From positions 9,394 through 17,685 of the forward strand of contig PLLI01000100.1 of assembly GCA_003140915.1 (NCBI GenBank): a DNA stretch of 8,292 nucleotides. Direction: 5' to 3'. The stretch comes from Candidatus Omnitrophota bacterium (GTDB lineage Bacteria > Omnitrophota > Gorgyraeia > 2-01-FULL-45-10). Made by a program: the position numbers and the translations under genes. Below the pieces are notes generated by a model. It was not told where the DNA came from and did not search any database. It saw only the letters and a program-made list of their open reading frames with translations. Every line of letters starts with the position of its first letter. Position 1 is the stretch's first letter. Shown here piece after piece: positions 1 through 5,605 of this stretch.

Positions 1-117
1 AATATGAAAAAGATAATAAAGAAGGACCTTGCGGCTCTGAAGGGCATTCCGAAGGATAAGCTCATTGATGGGCGTTATAATAAAATAAGGACTATAGGTG
101 TTTTTAAGGAACCGTAG
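1..117 (+). CDS. accA: Acetyl-CoA carboxylase carboxyltransferase alpha subunit, C-terminal end (partial)
   Basis: This is an open frame from the left edge to a TAG at 115-117, giving the last 38 residues of a protein whose start lies outside the window. The segment has a lysine-rich helix, then LAALKGIPKDKL, then RYNKIRTIGVF, then a short acidic/basic tail. That arrangement (helix, 'L..L..i..d.L', then 'RY.K.R.iG.f' just before the stop) is the usual C-terminus of AccA. AccA is the carboxyltransferase alpha subunit that, with AccD, transfers CO2 from carboxybiotin to acetyl-CoA to make malonyl-CoA for fatty acid synthesis in the cytoplasm. The catalytic crotonase-like domain is not visible, so the call rests only on the tail. 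The next gene begins 83 nt downstream, with a hairpin in between. Confidence 0.7.
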   Translation, partial: NMKKIIKKDLAALKGIPKDKLIDGRYNKIRTIGVFKEP

Positions 118-151
118 ATGAGGTCCGTACAGAAAGAAGCAGGGCCGGCAT

Positions 152-183
152 GCCAGCACATACATGAATGTACTGGCTTTATT
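152..183 (+). terminator. Hairpin with short T-rich tail: weak terminator or attenuator
   Basis: GCCAG (152-156) pairs with CTGGC (173-177), and ACAT (158-161) pairs with ATGT (168-171). There is one C/A mismatch and a 6-nt loop. TTTATT (178-183) follows directly. The form is that of a Rho-independent terminator for the accA-like gene, but the T-tract is short and interrupted. Only 17 nt, including the ribosome-binding site, separate it from the next start codon, so no promoter fits between. Either it terminates only partly, or it is a 5'-leader structure of the downstream operon. Confidence 0.5.
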
Positions 184-185
184 AT

Positions 186-193
186 AAGGAGGG
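186..193 (+). promoter_or_regulatory. Strong Shine-Dalgarno site that sets the lipoprotein start
   Basis: AAGGAGGG ends 7 nt before the ATG at 201. An in-frame ATG at 168 lies inside the stem of the preceding hairpin and has no such site. It would also place 11 extra residues before the signal peptide. The 201 start is therefore preferred. Confidence 0.85.
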
Positions 194-200
194 ATATTGT

Positions 201-725
201 ATGAAAAACTTCGAATGCGGAATAAAATTATTTTTGACGGTTCTGATATGCATCGCCCTGGGACTTGGTTCGGGCTGCGACCGGAATTCTAAAACCAAAG
301 AAGCTCGGGACGGACAGACGATCGTAAAGATAAATCATTACGACCTGAGCGTGGGCGATTTCCGGGACGAGGCACACATCATCGCGCCGAACATGTCTTT
401 GCCGGCGGATCCTGAAATGGCAAAAGAGACAGTTTTAAACGAACTTATAACCAAGAAGGTGCTCTTGCAGGCGGCCCAGGCTCAGAATTTTGATAAAGAC
501 GAAAAATTCATGAAAGAGATAGAGCGTTACTGGGAACAGGCCCTGCTGAAACTTCTGATGAAGAAAAAAATAGATGAGTTTTCAAAAAGAATACCGGCGG
601 ATATTCAGGGAGAGGCGAGACAGAAGAAGTTGCGTTCGGAGCTCACCAAATGGATTGCGGACCTGAAGAGTTCGGCCAAGGTTAAAATAAATAAAGAATT
701 GCTCAAGAAAGTCGACATTAAATAA
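201..725 (+). CDS. Lipoprotein with SurA/PrsA-like helical domain, no PPIase domain
   Basis: The protein has 174 residues. Residues 1-25 form a lipoprotein signal peptide: a short basic start, a hydrophobic stretch around residues 9-22, then GSG before Cys26, a slightly loose lipobox. A polar linker follows. Residues about 40-130 resemble the N-terminal helical domain of SurA/PrsA-type periplasmic chaperones: a short beta-like TIVKINHYDLSVGDF, then the helix VLNELITKKVLLQAA, then a charged helix. The tail (about 140-174, with WIADLKSSAKVKINKELL) resembles the C-terminal helix that follows the isomerase domain in those proteins. The parvulin domain normally between them is absent, so a chaperone or scaffold role in the periplasm is likelier than catalysis. 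Asp at position +2 after the lipid cysteine would favour inner-membrane retention under the E. coli Lol rule; whether that rule holds here is unknown. It lies 14 nt upstream of the HAMP gene. The family call is moderate and the function is unknown. Confidence 0.75.
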   Translation: MKNFECGIKLFLTVLICIALGLGSGCDRNSKTKEARDGQTIVKINHYDLSVGDFRDEAHIIAPNMSLPADPEMAKETVLNELITKKVLLQAAQAQNFDKDEKFMKEIERYWEQALLKLLMKKKIDEFSKRIPADIQGEARQKKLRSELTKWIADLKSSAKVKINKELLKKVDIK

Positions 726-727
726 TC

Positions 728-733
728 CGGAGG
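728..733 (+). promoter_or_regulatory. Shine-Dalgarno site that sets the HAMP-protein start
   Basis: CGGAGG (728-733) touches the ATG at 734 but is 6 nt from the in-frame ATG at 740. The spacing makes 740 the more likely initiation codon, shortening the protein by two residues. Confidence 0.7.
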
Positions 734-739
734 ATGAAC

Positions 740-1300
740 ATGGAAAATTACAAAAACAGAAGACGGAACTATTATATAAAGAAGGAATTCCAGAGGAATT
801 TTATATTGAAGTTTTGTATTCTCGTACTGATAGGGTCTGCCATTTCCGGCGTCATCATCTACGGCATGTCAAAGACCACCGTTACGACATCATTCGAAAA
901 TCTGAGGCTGGTGATCAGGAGCACGGCTGATTATATACTCCCCGCGGTTTTCCTGAGCAGTATCATAGTTATCGTGATAATAGGGATAGCGACCGTATTC
1001 ATTACCCTCTTTACCTCGCATAGAATAGCCGGCCCCCTGTACAGGATCGAGAAGGATGTGCGGGAGATCGCCTCAGGCAATCTCAGGCAGGAATTCAATC
1101 TCCGGAATAAAGACGAGTTGAAGCCTATTGCCGAAGCCTTGAACATGACCGTTCATTTTTTGAAGGATGAGATAACCGCCGTCAAGAAGATCATCGCCGA
1201 GCTGGAAGTTGCCGCCGAGTCGCCGGGAAGCGACGCGCCGCAGAAGATCAGGGAAAAGATAAAAGCTCTTAAACAAGAGATCGAGAAACTCAAGACCTGA
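740..1300 (+). CDS. Orphan two-pass membrane protein with HAMP domain and C-terminal coiled coil
   Basis: The protein has 186 residues. A very basic N-terminus (residues 1-20) is followed by membrane helix 1 (about 21-43). A short extracytoplasmic loop of roughly 22 residues (44-65) leads to membrane helix 2 (about 66-90). A HAMP domain follows (about 91-143), with the typical RIAGPLYRIEKDV first helix, the connector IASGNL, and DELKPIAEALN starting the second helix. The rest (about 144-186) is Lys/Glu-rich, heptad-like coiled coil, broken by SPGSD. HAMP domains normally relay signals from a sensor to a kinase, cyclase or chemotaxis output domain. No output domain is present, and the outer loop is too small for a typical ligand-binding domain. 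The protein may partner with a separate effector or with the neighbouring envelope proteins, which is inference. Its stop is 1 nt before the next start codon, suggesting translational coupling. Confidence 0.85.
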   Translation: MENYKNRRRNYYIKKEFQRNFILKFCILVLIGSAISGVIIYGMSKTTVTTSFENLRLVIRSTADYILPAVFLSSIIVIVIIGIATVFITLFTSHRIAGPLYRIEKDVREIASGNLRQEFNLRNKDELKPIAEALNMTVHFLKDEITAVKKIIAELEVAAESPGSDAPQKIREKIKALKQEIEKLKT

Positions 1301-1301
1301 C

Positions 1302-1877
1302 ATGTCATACAAAATCGCGATCGCTATAAGTATAATCTGCGTTATCCCATCCGTTTTATTCGCCCAGGATCTGCCAGTAAATAATGAGCAGAATAATCCC
1401 GCGCAGGGATGGTCTATCCTCGACACGGGGCACATCATCGTATATTATAACCCCGGAGCAAACCTGAAGAGTATAGAGGCGGCCCTGAGGAGAAGAGCAT
1501 CTTATTTCAGCAGCGACATACCGGGCGAAGATGCGCCCATGGAAGACAAGATACGCTATCAGCTGGACGCCTTGTTAAGGCGCGCCGAAGAGATACTGGA
1601 TATGCGCCTCCCCGATTTGCGCATAAAGATAAAGATATTCAGGACGAGAAAAGAACTTAATGACGAATACTCAAAGATATTCGCCGCGACGGAAGATATC
1701 AAATCTTTTTATATCTATAAATATAACACCATATATGTTTCGGAAGAGGACATCTCCGATTCTGTCATCGCGCATGAGATGGGACACGCGATAATCGACC
1801 ATTACTTCTCCGTAATACCTCCCGAGAAGGTAAGGGAGCTCCTGGCTTCCTATGTCGACTTGCATCTTGCGGATTAA
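1302..1877 (+). CDS. Small exported HExxH metallopeptidase-like protein (peptidase MA-like)
   Basis: The protein has 191 residues. Residues 1-21 form a Sec signal peptide with a plausible cleavage site after LFA (AQ at 21-22). The mature part opens with DTGHIIVYYNPG, like the '..H..vyy' strand that begins peptidase MA-like domains. A long helix follows (about 58-101). The zinc motif is HEMGH (158-162), with His158 and His162 as ligands and Glu159 as the general base. Glu179 lies in PPEKVRELLASY, which matches the 'P..l.EGlA.Y' segment that supplies the third ligand in gluzincins. The protein ends 12 residues later, so it is a bare catalytic core. It is probably secreted or periplasmic and acts on an unknown protein substrate. 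The start follows the HAMP stop by 1 nt with no good Shine-Dalgarno site, implying coupling. The 3' end faces the tRNA-Ala gene 6 nt away. The zincin call is fairly secure; the exact family is less so. Confidence 0.75.
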   Translation: MSYKIAIAISIICVIPSVLFAQDLPVNNEQNNPAQGWSILDTGHIIVYYNPGANLKSIEAALRRRASYFSSDIPGEDAPMEDKIRYQLDALLRRAEEILDMRLPDLRIKIKIFRTRKELNDEYSKIFAATEDIKSFYIYKYNTIYVSEEDISDSVIAHEMGHAIIDHYFSVIPPEKVRELLASYVDLHLAD

Positions 1878-1883
1878 AAAGAT

Positions 1884-1957
1884 TGGTGGAGCTGACGAGA
1901 ATCGAACTCGTGACTACACAATGCCATTGTGTCGTGATCCCTCTTCACTACAGCCCC
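1884..1957 (-). tRNA. tRNA-Ala (anticodon GGC)
   Basis: Read on the minus strand, this folds as a complete 74-nt cloverleaf with encoded CCA. The 7-bp acceptor GGGGCTG/CAGCTCC contains the G3-U70 wobble pair that identifies alanine tRNAs, and position 73 is A. The D arm is GTGA/TCAC with a 7-nt loop containing GGG. The anticodon stem ACACA/TGTGT closes the loop ATGGCAT, with anticodon GGC (plus-strand positions 1923-1925). The T arm is ACGAG/CTCGT with loop TTCGATT. After the CCA the transcript reads AATC then TTTTT, a T-run without its own hairpin, and then runs antisense into the peptidase gene. Confidence 0.97.
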
Positions 1958-1969
1958 ATTTGGGAAAAT

Positions 1970-1978
1970 AGTATAGCA
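1970..1978 (-). promoter_or_regulatory. Extended -10 promoter element for tRNA-Ala
   Basis: On the minus strand this reads TGCTATACT, an extended -10 (TGn plus TATACT, one base off TATAAT). Transcription would start about 6 nt before the mature tRNA 5' end. No good -35 hexamer is seen at the expected distance (TAAACT at 1993-1998 is a weak match). Confidence 0.65.
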
Positions 1979-2008
1979 CAAATTTATTTTAAAGTTTACT
2001 AAAAAATA

Positions 2009-2017
2009 TGCTATACT
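2009..2017 (+). promoter_or_regulatory. Extended -10 promoter element for tRNA-Leu
   Basis: TGCTATACT is an extended -10 identical to the one driving tRNA-Ala in the opposite direction. Predicted initiation near 2024 would leave a leader of about 14 nt for RNase P to remove. No convincing -35 hexamer lies 16-18 nt upstream. Confidence 0.65.
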
Positions 2018-2037
2018 TACCGTCTAAGAAAATTGAC

Positions 2038-2124
2038 GCCGAGGTGGCGGAACTGGCATACGCGTCGGTCTCAAAAACCGATTTCCTCACGGATATGAGG
2101 GTTCAACTCCCTCCCTCGGCACCA
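2038..2124 (+). tRNA. tRNA-Leu (anticodon CAA)
   Basis: This is an 87-nt class II tRNA with encoded CCA. The acceptor is GCCGAGG/CCTCGGC with A73. The anticodon stem TCGGT/ACCGA closes the loop CTCAAAA, with anticodon CAA (2072-2074), which reads UUG. A long variable arm contains the stem TCC/GGA, as expected for leucine tRNAs. The T arm is GAGGG/CCCTC with loop TTCAACT. It lies upstream of nfo and leuS on the same strand, with no evident promoter in between, so read-through into that cluster is possible. Confidence 0.97.
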
Positions 2125-2128
2125 CATG

Positions 2129-2156
2129 CCCAAATTTTGACAAAGCAAAATTTGGG
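2129..2156 (+). repeat. Perfect 11-bp hairpin (hairpin 1 of three)
   Basis: CCCAAATTTTG (2129-2139) pairs perfectly with CAAAATTTGGG (2146-2156) around a 6-nt loop, ACAAAG. It begins 4 nt after the tRNA-Leu CCA end. It is not followed by a T-run (GACCTGG follows), so it is not a standard intrinsic terminator. It may protect or delimit the tRNA precursor. Confidence 0.8.
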
Positions 2157-2174
2157 GACCTGGAGTTAGACAAG

Positions 2175-2201
2175 TCCGGATTTTGCAGTGCAAAATCCGG
2201 A
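2175..2201 (+). repeat. 27-nt near-perfect palindrome (hairpin 2 of three)
   Basis: TCCGGATTTTGCA (2175-2187) and TGCAAAATCCGGA (2189-2201) are exact inverted copies around a single central G. As RNA it would fold with an 11-bp stem and a 5-nt loop. The core ATTTTG/CAAAAT is shared with hairpin 1, while the outer bases differ in a compensated way. No T-run follows. Confidence 0.8.
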
Positions 2202-2208
2202 TAAGCCC

Positions 2209-2231
2209 AAAATTTTACGAAGAGAAATTTT
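2209..2231 (+). repeat. Hairpin carrying the nfo ribosome-binding site in its loop (hairpin 3 of three)
   Basis: AAAATTT (2209-2215) pairs with AAATTTT (2225-2231), plus a possible T-G pair at the loop base. The loop contains GAAGAG (2219-2224), the only plausible Shine-Dalgarno site for nfo, 9 nt before its ATG. The stem is all A-T and therefore weak. Positions 2205-2230 align with 2128-2153, so this is a diverged copy of hairpin 1. Confidence 0.6.
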
Positions 2232-2233
2232 CT

Positions 2234-3076
2234 ATGCGCATCGGCGTACACGTCTCTATAGCCGGCCATATTTATGAATCGCTCGATAGGGCGCACACGC
2301 TCGGCTGTAATACGATGCAGATATTCAGCCGTAATCCGAGAGGATGGCAGATATCGAAAATACCTGAGGCCGATGTCAAAGAGTTCAGCCGTCTTAAGAT
2401 CAAATACGATATAAATCCGGTAGTTGTCCACATACCTTATTTGATAAATCTTGCTACGCCCGACGACAAGCTTTATAAAAAATCGATTGAAGCGTATATA
2501 GAAGATGTAAAGCGCGCCGATATTCTCGGAGCTGAGTATTTCGTGACGCATCTCGGCAGCCACGTGGGAAGCGGCGAAGATAACGGGATCGAAAGATTCT
2601 CAAATGCGCTTAACGAAATAATAAGACGCGCGAAGCTGAAGACAATGATACTTCTGGAAAATACCGCGGGTTGGGGCGACGGCATCGGCTACAGATTCGA
2701 ACATCTGAAGCGTATCATAGAGAGCCAGGCTCATCCGGCGGATATCGGCGTCTGTCTTGACACGGCCCATACGTTTGCAGCAGGTTATAACATACGAGAG
2801 AAGGCGGGCCTTGAAGAGACGCTGAAAAGTTTTGATAAATTACTGGGCCTGGAACGCATAAAGGTAGTACATTTTAATGACAGTCTTTCCGAGTTTGATT
2901 CTCACGTGGACAGGCACCAGCATATCGGCAAGGGCAGGATCGGCCTGGCGGCGATGGGAAGGATCATAAGCCACCCGAAGCTGAAGAACGCCGCCTTTAT
3001 CATGGAGACACCGAAAGAGTCTGATAAGGATGACAAGAGGAACATAGCGACGGCCAAAAGATTGACCAAGGCATAA
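2234..3076 (+). CDS. nfo: Deoxyribonuclease IV (AP endonuclease IV)
   Basis: The protein has 280 residues, close to the 285 of E. coli Nfo. This TIM-barrel enzyme uses three zinc ions to cut the DNA backbone 5' to abasic sites in base-excision repair in the cytoplasm. All nine metal ligands are visible, each offset by exactly three from E. coli numbering: His66 (HIPYLINLA), His106 (THLGSH), Glu142 (LLENTAGWG), Asp176 and His179 (CLDTAHTFAAGY), His213 (VVHFNDS), Asp226 and His228 (VDRHQHIGKG) and Glu258 (METP). The enzyme should therefore be active. The ATG at 2234 is chosen because MRIGVHVS is the normal family N-terminus. The in-frame TTG at 2183 lies in a palindrome. The stop is 3 nt before leuS, so the two are probably co-transcribed. 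No promoter is evident between tRNA-Leu and this gene. Confidence 0.97.
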   Translation: MRIGVHVSIAGHIYESLDRAHTLGCNTMQIFSRNPRGWQISKIPEADVKEFSRLKIKYDINPVVVHIPYLINLATPDDKLYKKSIEAYIEDVKRADILGAEYFVTHLGSHVGSGEDNGIERFSNALNEIIRRAKLKTMILLENTAGWGDGIGYRFEHLKRIIESQAHPADIGVCLDTAHTFAAGYNIREKAGLEETLKSFDKLLGLERIKVVHFNDSLSEFDSHVDRHQHIGKGRIGLAAMGRIISHPKLKNAAFIMETPKESDKDDKRNIATAKRLTKA

Positions 3077-3079
3077 ATC

Positions 3080-5605
3080 ATGAACGACGAAAAATTATAC
3101 CCATTCGATTCGATAGAGCCCAAATGGCAGAAATTCTGGCGTGACCGCAGGCTCTTTAATGTCGATACCAAAGATTCCGCCGATAAATATTACTGCCTCA
3201 TGATGTTCCCGTACCCGTCGGCCGCCCTGCACGTAGGCCACGGCCGCAACTACATAATAGGCGATGTCGTCGCCCGTTACAAGATGATGCGCGGATATAA
3301 TGTGCTTGCGCCGATGGGCTTCGACTCATTCGGCCTTCCGGCGGAGAATGCCGCCATCAAAGGCGGGATCCACCCCAAGACATCCACCCTTAATAATATA
3401 AGCACGATGAAGCGCCAACTGAACCAGTGGGGCGTGGAATACGACTGGGACCGGGAGGTCATCTCCTGTCTTCCCGAATATTATAAATGGACGCAGTGGA
3501 TATTCGTGAAACTATATGAAAAGGGCCTGGCATATAAAAAGAAGGCCTTTGTCAACTGGTGCCCGTCCTGCAAAACGGTCCTCGCCAACGAACAGGTGGT
3601 GAACGGCTCTTGCGAACGCTGCTCGGCAGAGGTGAGCCAGAAAGAGCTCGAGCAGTGGTTCTTCAGGATAACCCATTACGCCGAAAGACTCTTAAAAGAC
3701 CTCACGAAACTCACCGAATGGCCGGAGCGCGTCAAGACGATGCAGGCCAACTGGATAGGAAAGTCGGAAGGCGTTGAGATAGACTTCAAGATCGACGGAA
3801 TGAGCGAAACTTTGCGCTGTTTCACGACGAGAGTGGATACTATTTACGGCGCTACGTTCATAGCCCTTGCACCCGAACATCCTCTCGTCGAGACGCTGGC
3901 CAAAGGATCTAAGGATGAAGCGGCGCTCATGAAGGCGGTCCGGAAGATGCGCAATGAATCGAAGATAGCCCGCTCTCAGGCCGAGGCCGAGAAAGAAGGC
4001 GCCTTCACCGGCAAATTCGTGATAAACCCGGTCAATGGCCGAAAAGTGCCGATATGGATCGCGAACTACATCCTTATGGAATACGGGACCGGCGCCATAA
4101 TGGCCGTTCCCGCCCACGACCAGCGCGATTTTGAATTTGCCAAACAATATAAGCTTCCCATCGAGGTAGTCATAGATAATCCTAATAGCCCGCTTAATCC
4201 CGAGACGATGAAAGAGGCATACATCGAAGAAGGCGTGATGGTAAATTCCGCGCAGTTCAACGGCCTTCCGTCGCAAGCCGCGCTCAAAAAGATAGCCGAA
4301 TTTTTCGAGGGTAATGGTTTTGGCAAGAGGACGGTGCAGTATAAATTAAGGGACTGGCTCATCTCGCGCCAGAGATATTGGGGCGCTCCGATCCCGATAA
4401 TATATTGCCCGAAATGCGGCATTATGCCGGTGCCGGAAAAGGACCTTCCCGTGCTATTGCCCGAAAACGTGGAGTTCAGGCCGACCGGCGAGTCTCCGCT
4501 GAAATTTGCGAAAGATTTCGCCAATACAAAGTGCCCGAAGTGCCATTCTCCCGCCATGAGAGAGACCGACACGATGGATACGTTCGTCGATTCAAGTTGG
4601 TATTTCCTCCGCTACATAACGCCGCGGTCCGACGACAGGCCGTTTGATTCCGAACTCGTGAACAGATGGCTGCCCGTCGATCAATATATCGGCGGCATAG
4701 AGCATGCGATACTCCATCTTCTCTATTCGCGGTTCATAACGAAATTCTTACATGACATAGGCGTTATCAATTTCGACGAACCGTTCAAGAATCTTTTTAC
4801 CCAGGGTATGATAATAAAAGACGGGGCGAAGATGTCTAAGTCGAAAGGGAACGTCGTATCTCCGGATGGGCTGATCAAAGATTACGGCGCCGACACGGTT
4901 CGGCTCTATACGCTCTTTATCGGTCCGCCGGAAAAAGATGCCGAATGGTCGGATAGGGGTGTTGAGGGGTCATATCGGTTCCTGGGGAGAGTGTGGCGGC
5001 TTGTAGAAGGGGTAATTCTTCTGAATAAAGGCGGTGATGTTGTAGCCAAGGGAGGCGACATAGCTGAATTTAGTAGTGAAGATGCCCAGCGTAAACTTTC
5101 GGAACAACTCAGACGAAAAACCCATCAGACGATCAAAAAAGTTACCGAAGACCTGGAGGGAGGGTTCCATTTTAATACAGCGATAAGTTCGATTATGGAG
5201 CTTGTTAACGAAGCGTCCGATATAAAGACCAAAGTTTTTGGCAAAAATAACACCCTGGTGGAATGTTTGAATAAAAGTGCCGAAATTATCGTGATGCTTC
5301 TTTCGCCGTTCGTTCCGCATATTGCCGAAGAGATGTGGCATGCGCTGGGTAAAGAGAACAGTATCTTCAAATGCAAGTGGCCTCAATACGACAAGAGCGC
5401 GATCGTTGAAAAAGTATTGACCATCCCCATCCAGGTGAACGGCAAACTTCGCTCAAAGATAGAAGTTCCCGCCGAAATAGACAATGTCGAGCTTAAAGCT
5501 CGCATCATGGCCGATCCGAAAGTGAAAAGCTGGGTAGGCGAGAAAGCAGTTAAAGATTTCATAATCGTCCCCAAAAAATTGGTCAATATAGTCCTTTCTC
5601 AATGA
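3080..5605 (+). CDS. leuS: Leucine--tRNA ligase
   Basis: The protein has 841 residues, against about 860 in E. coli. This class Ia synthetase attaches leucine to tRNA-Leu and edits mischarged tRNA in the cytoplasm. Features in order: the HIGH-type motif HVGH at 51-54 in PYPSAALHVGHGRNY; a zinc module with Cys161, Cys164, Cys178 and Cys181; the CP1 editing domain with the threonine-rich TTRVDT (249-254) and GTGAIMAVPAHDQRD (336-350), where Asp347 fits the conserved editing aspartate; DWLISRQRYWG (425-435); a second cysteine module (443, 446, 485, 488) around the leucine-specific region; and the KMSKS motif at 584-588. The anticodon-binding helical domain and the C-terminal domain (VQVNGKLRSKI from about residue 785) complete it. 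AAGG at 3068-3071 serves as the Shine-Dalgarno site. Its stop overlaps the comEA start by 4 nt. All core motifs are intact. Confidence 0.99.
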   Translation: MNDEKLYPFDSIEPKWQKFWRDRRLFNVDTKDSADKYYCLMMFPYPSAALHVGHGRNYIIGDVVARYKMMRGYNVLAPMGFDSFGLPAENAAIKGGIHPKTSTLNNISTMKRQLNQWGVEYDWDREVISCLPEYYKWTQWIFVKLYEKGLAYKKKAFVNWCPSCKTVLANEQVVNGSCERCSAEVSQKELEQWFFRITHYAERLLKDLTKLTEWPERVKTMQANWIGKSEGVEIDFKIDGMSETLRCFTTRVDTIYGATFIALAPEHPLVETLAKGSKDEAALMKAVRKMRNESKIARSQAEAEKEGAFTGKFVINPVNGRKVPIWIANYILMEYGTGAIMAVPAHDQRDFEFAKQYKLPIEVVIDNPNSPLNPETMKEAYIEEGVMVNSAQFNGLPSQAALKKIAEFFEGNGFGKRTVQYKLRDWLISRQRYWGAPIPIIYCPKCGIMPVPEKDLPVLLPENVEFRPTGESPLKFAKDFANTKCPKCHSPAMRETDTMDTFVDSSWYFLRYITPRSDDRPFDSELVNRWLPVDQYIGGIEHAILHLLYSRFITKFLHDIGVINFDEPFKNLFTQGMIIKDGAKMSKSKGNVVSPDGLIKDYGADTVRLYTLFIGPPEKDAEWSDRGVEGSYRFLGRVWRLVEGVILLNKGGDVVAKGGDIAEFSSEDAQRKLSEQLRRKTHQTIKKVTEDLEGGFHFNTAISSIMELVNEASDIKTKVFGKNNTLVECLNKSAEIIVMLLSPFVPHIAEEMWHALGKENSIFKCKWPQYDKSAIVEKVLTIPIQVNGKLRSKIEVPAEIDNVELKARIMADPKVKSWVGEKAVKDFIIVPKKLVNIVLSQ

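Larger units (their letters stand above)
1970..2017. repeat. Inverted repeat formed by two divergent -10 boxes
   Basis: AGTATAGCA (1970-1978) and TGCTATACT (2009-2017) are perfect 9-bp inverted copies separated by 30 nt of AT-rich DNA. Each arm is the extended -10 of one of the two divergent tRNA genes. The -35 regions of both promoters would overlap in the spacer. Confidence 0.75.

Noticed and set aside
168..200. Upstream in-frame ATG for the lipoprotein gene
   Set aside because: It lies in a hairpin stem, has no Shine-Dalgarno site, and would put 11 residues in front of a normal signal peptide. The ATG at 201 has a strong site.
1995..2000. TTTACT as the -35 box for tRNA-Leu
   Set aside because: It is only 11 nt from the -10 box, too close for a normal sigma-70 type promoter.
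2129..2156. Hairpin 1 as an intrinsic terminator for tRNA-Leu
   Set aside because: The stem is good but is followed by GACCTGG rather than a T-run, so a standard Rho-independent terminator is not supported.
2128..2231. CRISPR array
   Set aside because: There are only two diverged direct copies, with an internal palindrome instead of spacers, and no cas genes nearby.
2183..2233. TTG start extending nfo by 17 residues
   Set aside because: The extension would be translated from palindromic intergenic DNA and has no family counterpart. The ATG at 2234 matches the usual Nfo N-terminus.
2087..2563. Minus-strand open frame of 158 codons
   Set aside because: It runs antisense through tRNA-Leu, the hairpins and nfo. 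Its REGVEPSYP ending is a well-known artefact of translating the complement of a tRNA gene.
3692..4276. Minus-strand open frame of 194 codons
   Set aside because: It is entirely antisense to the leuS editing domain, where all family motifs are intact on the plus strand. The product resembles nothing and has no start signals.
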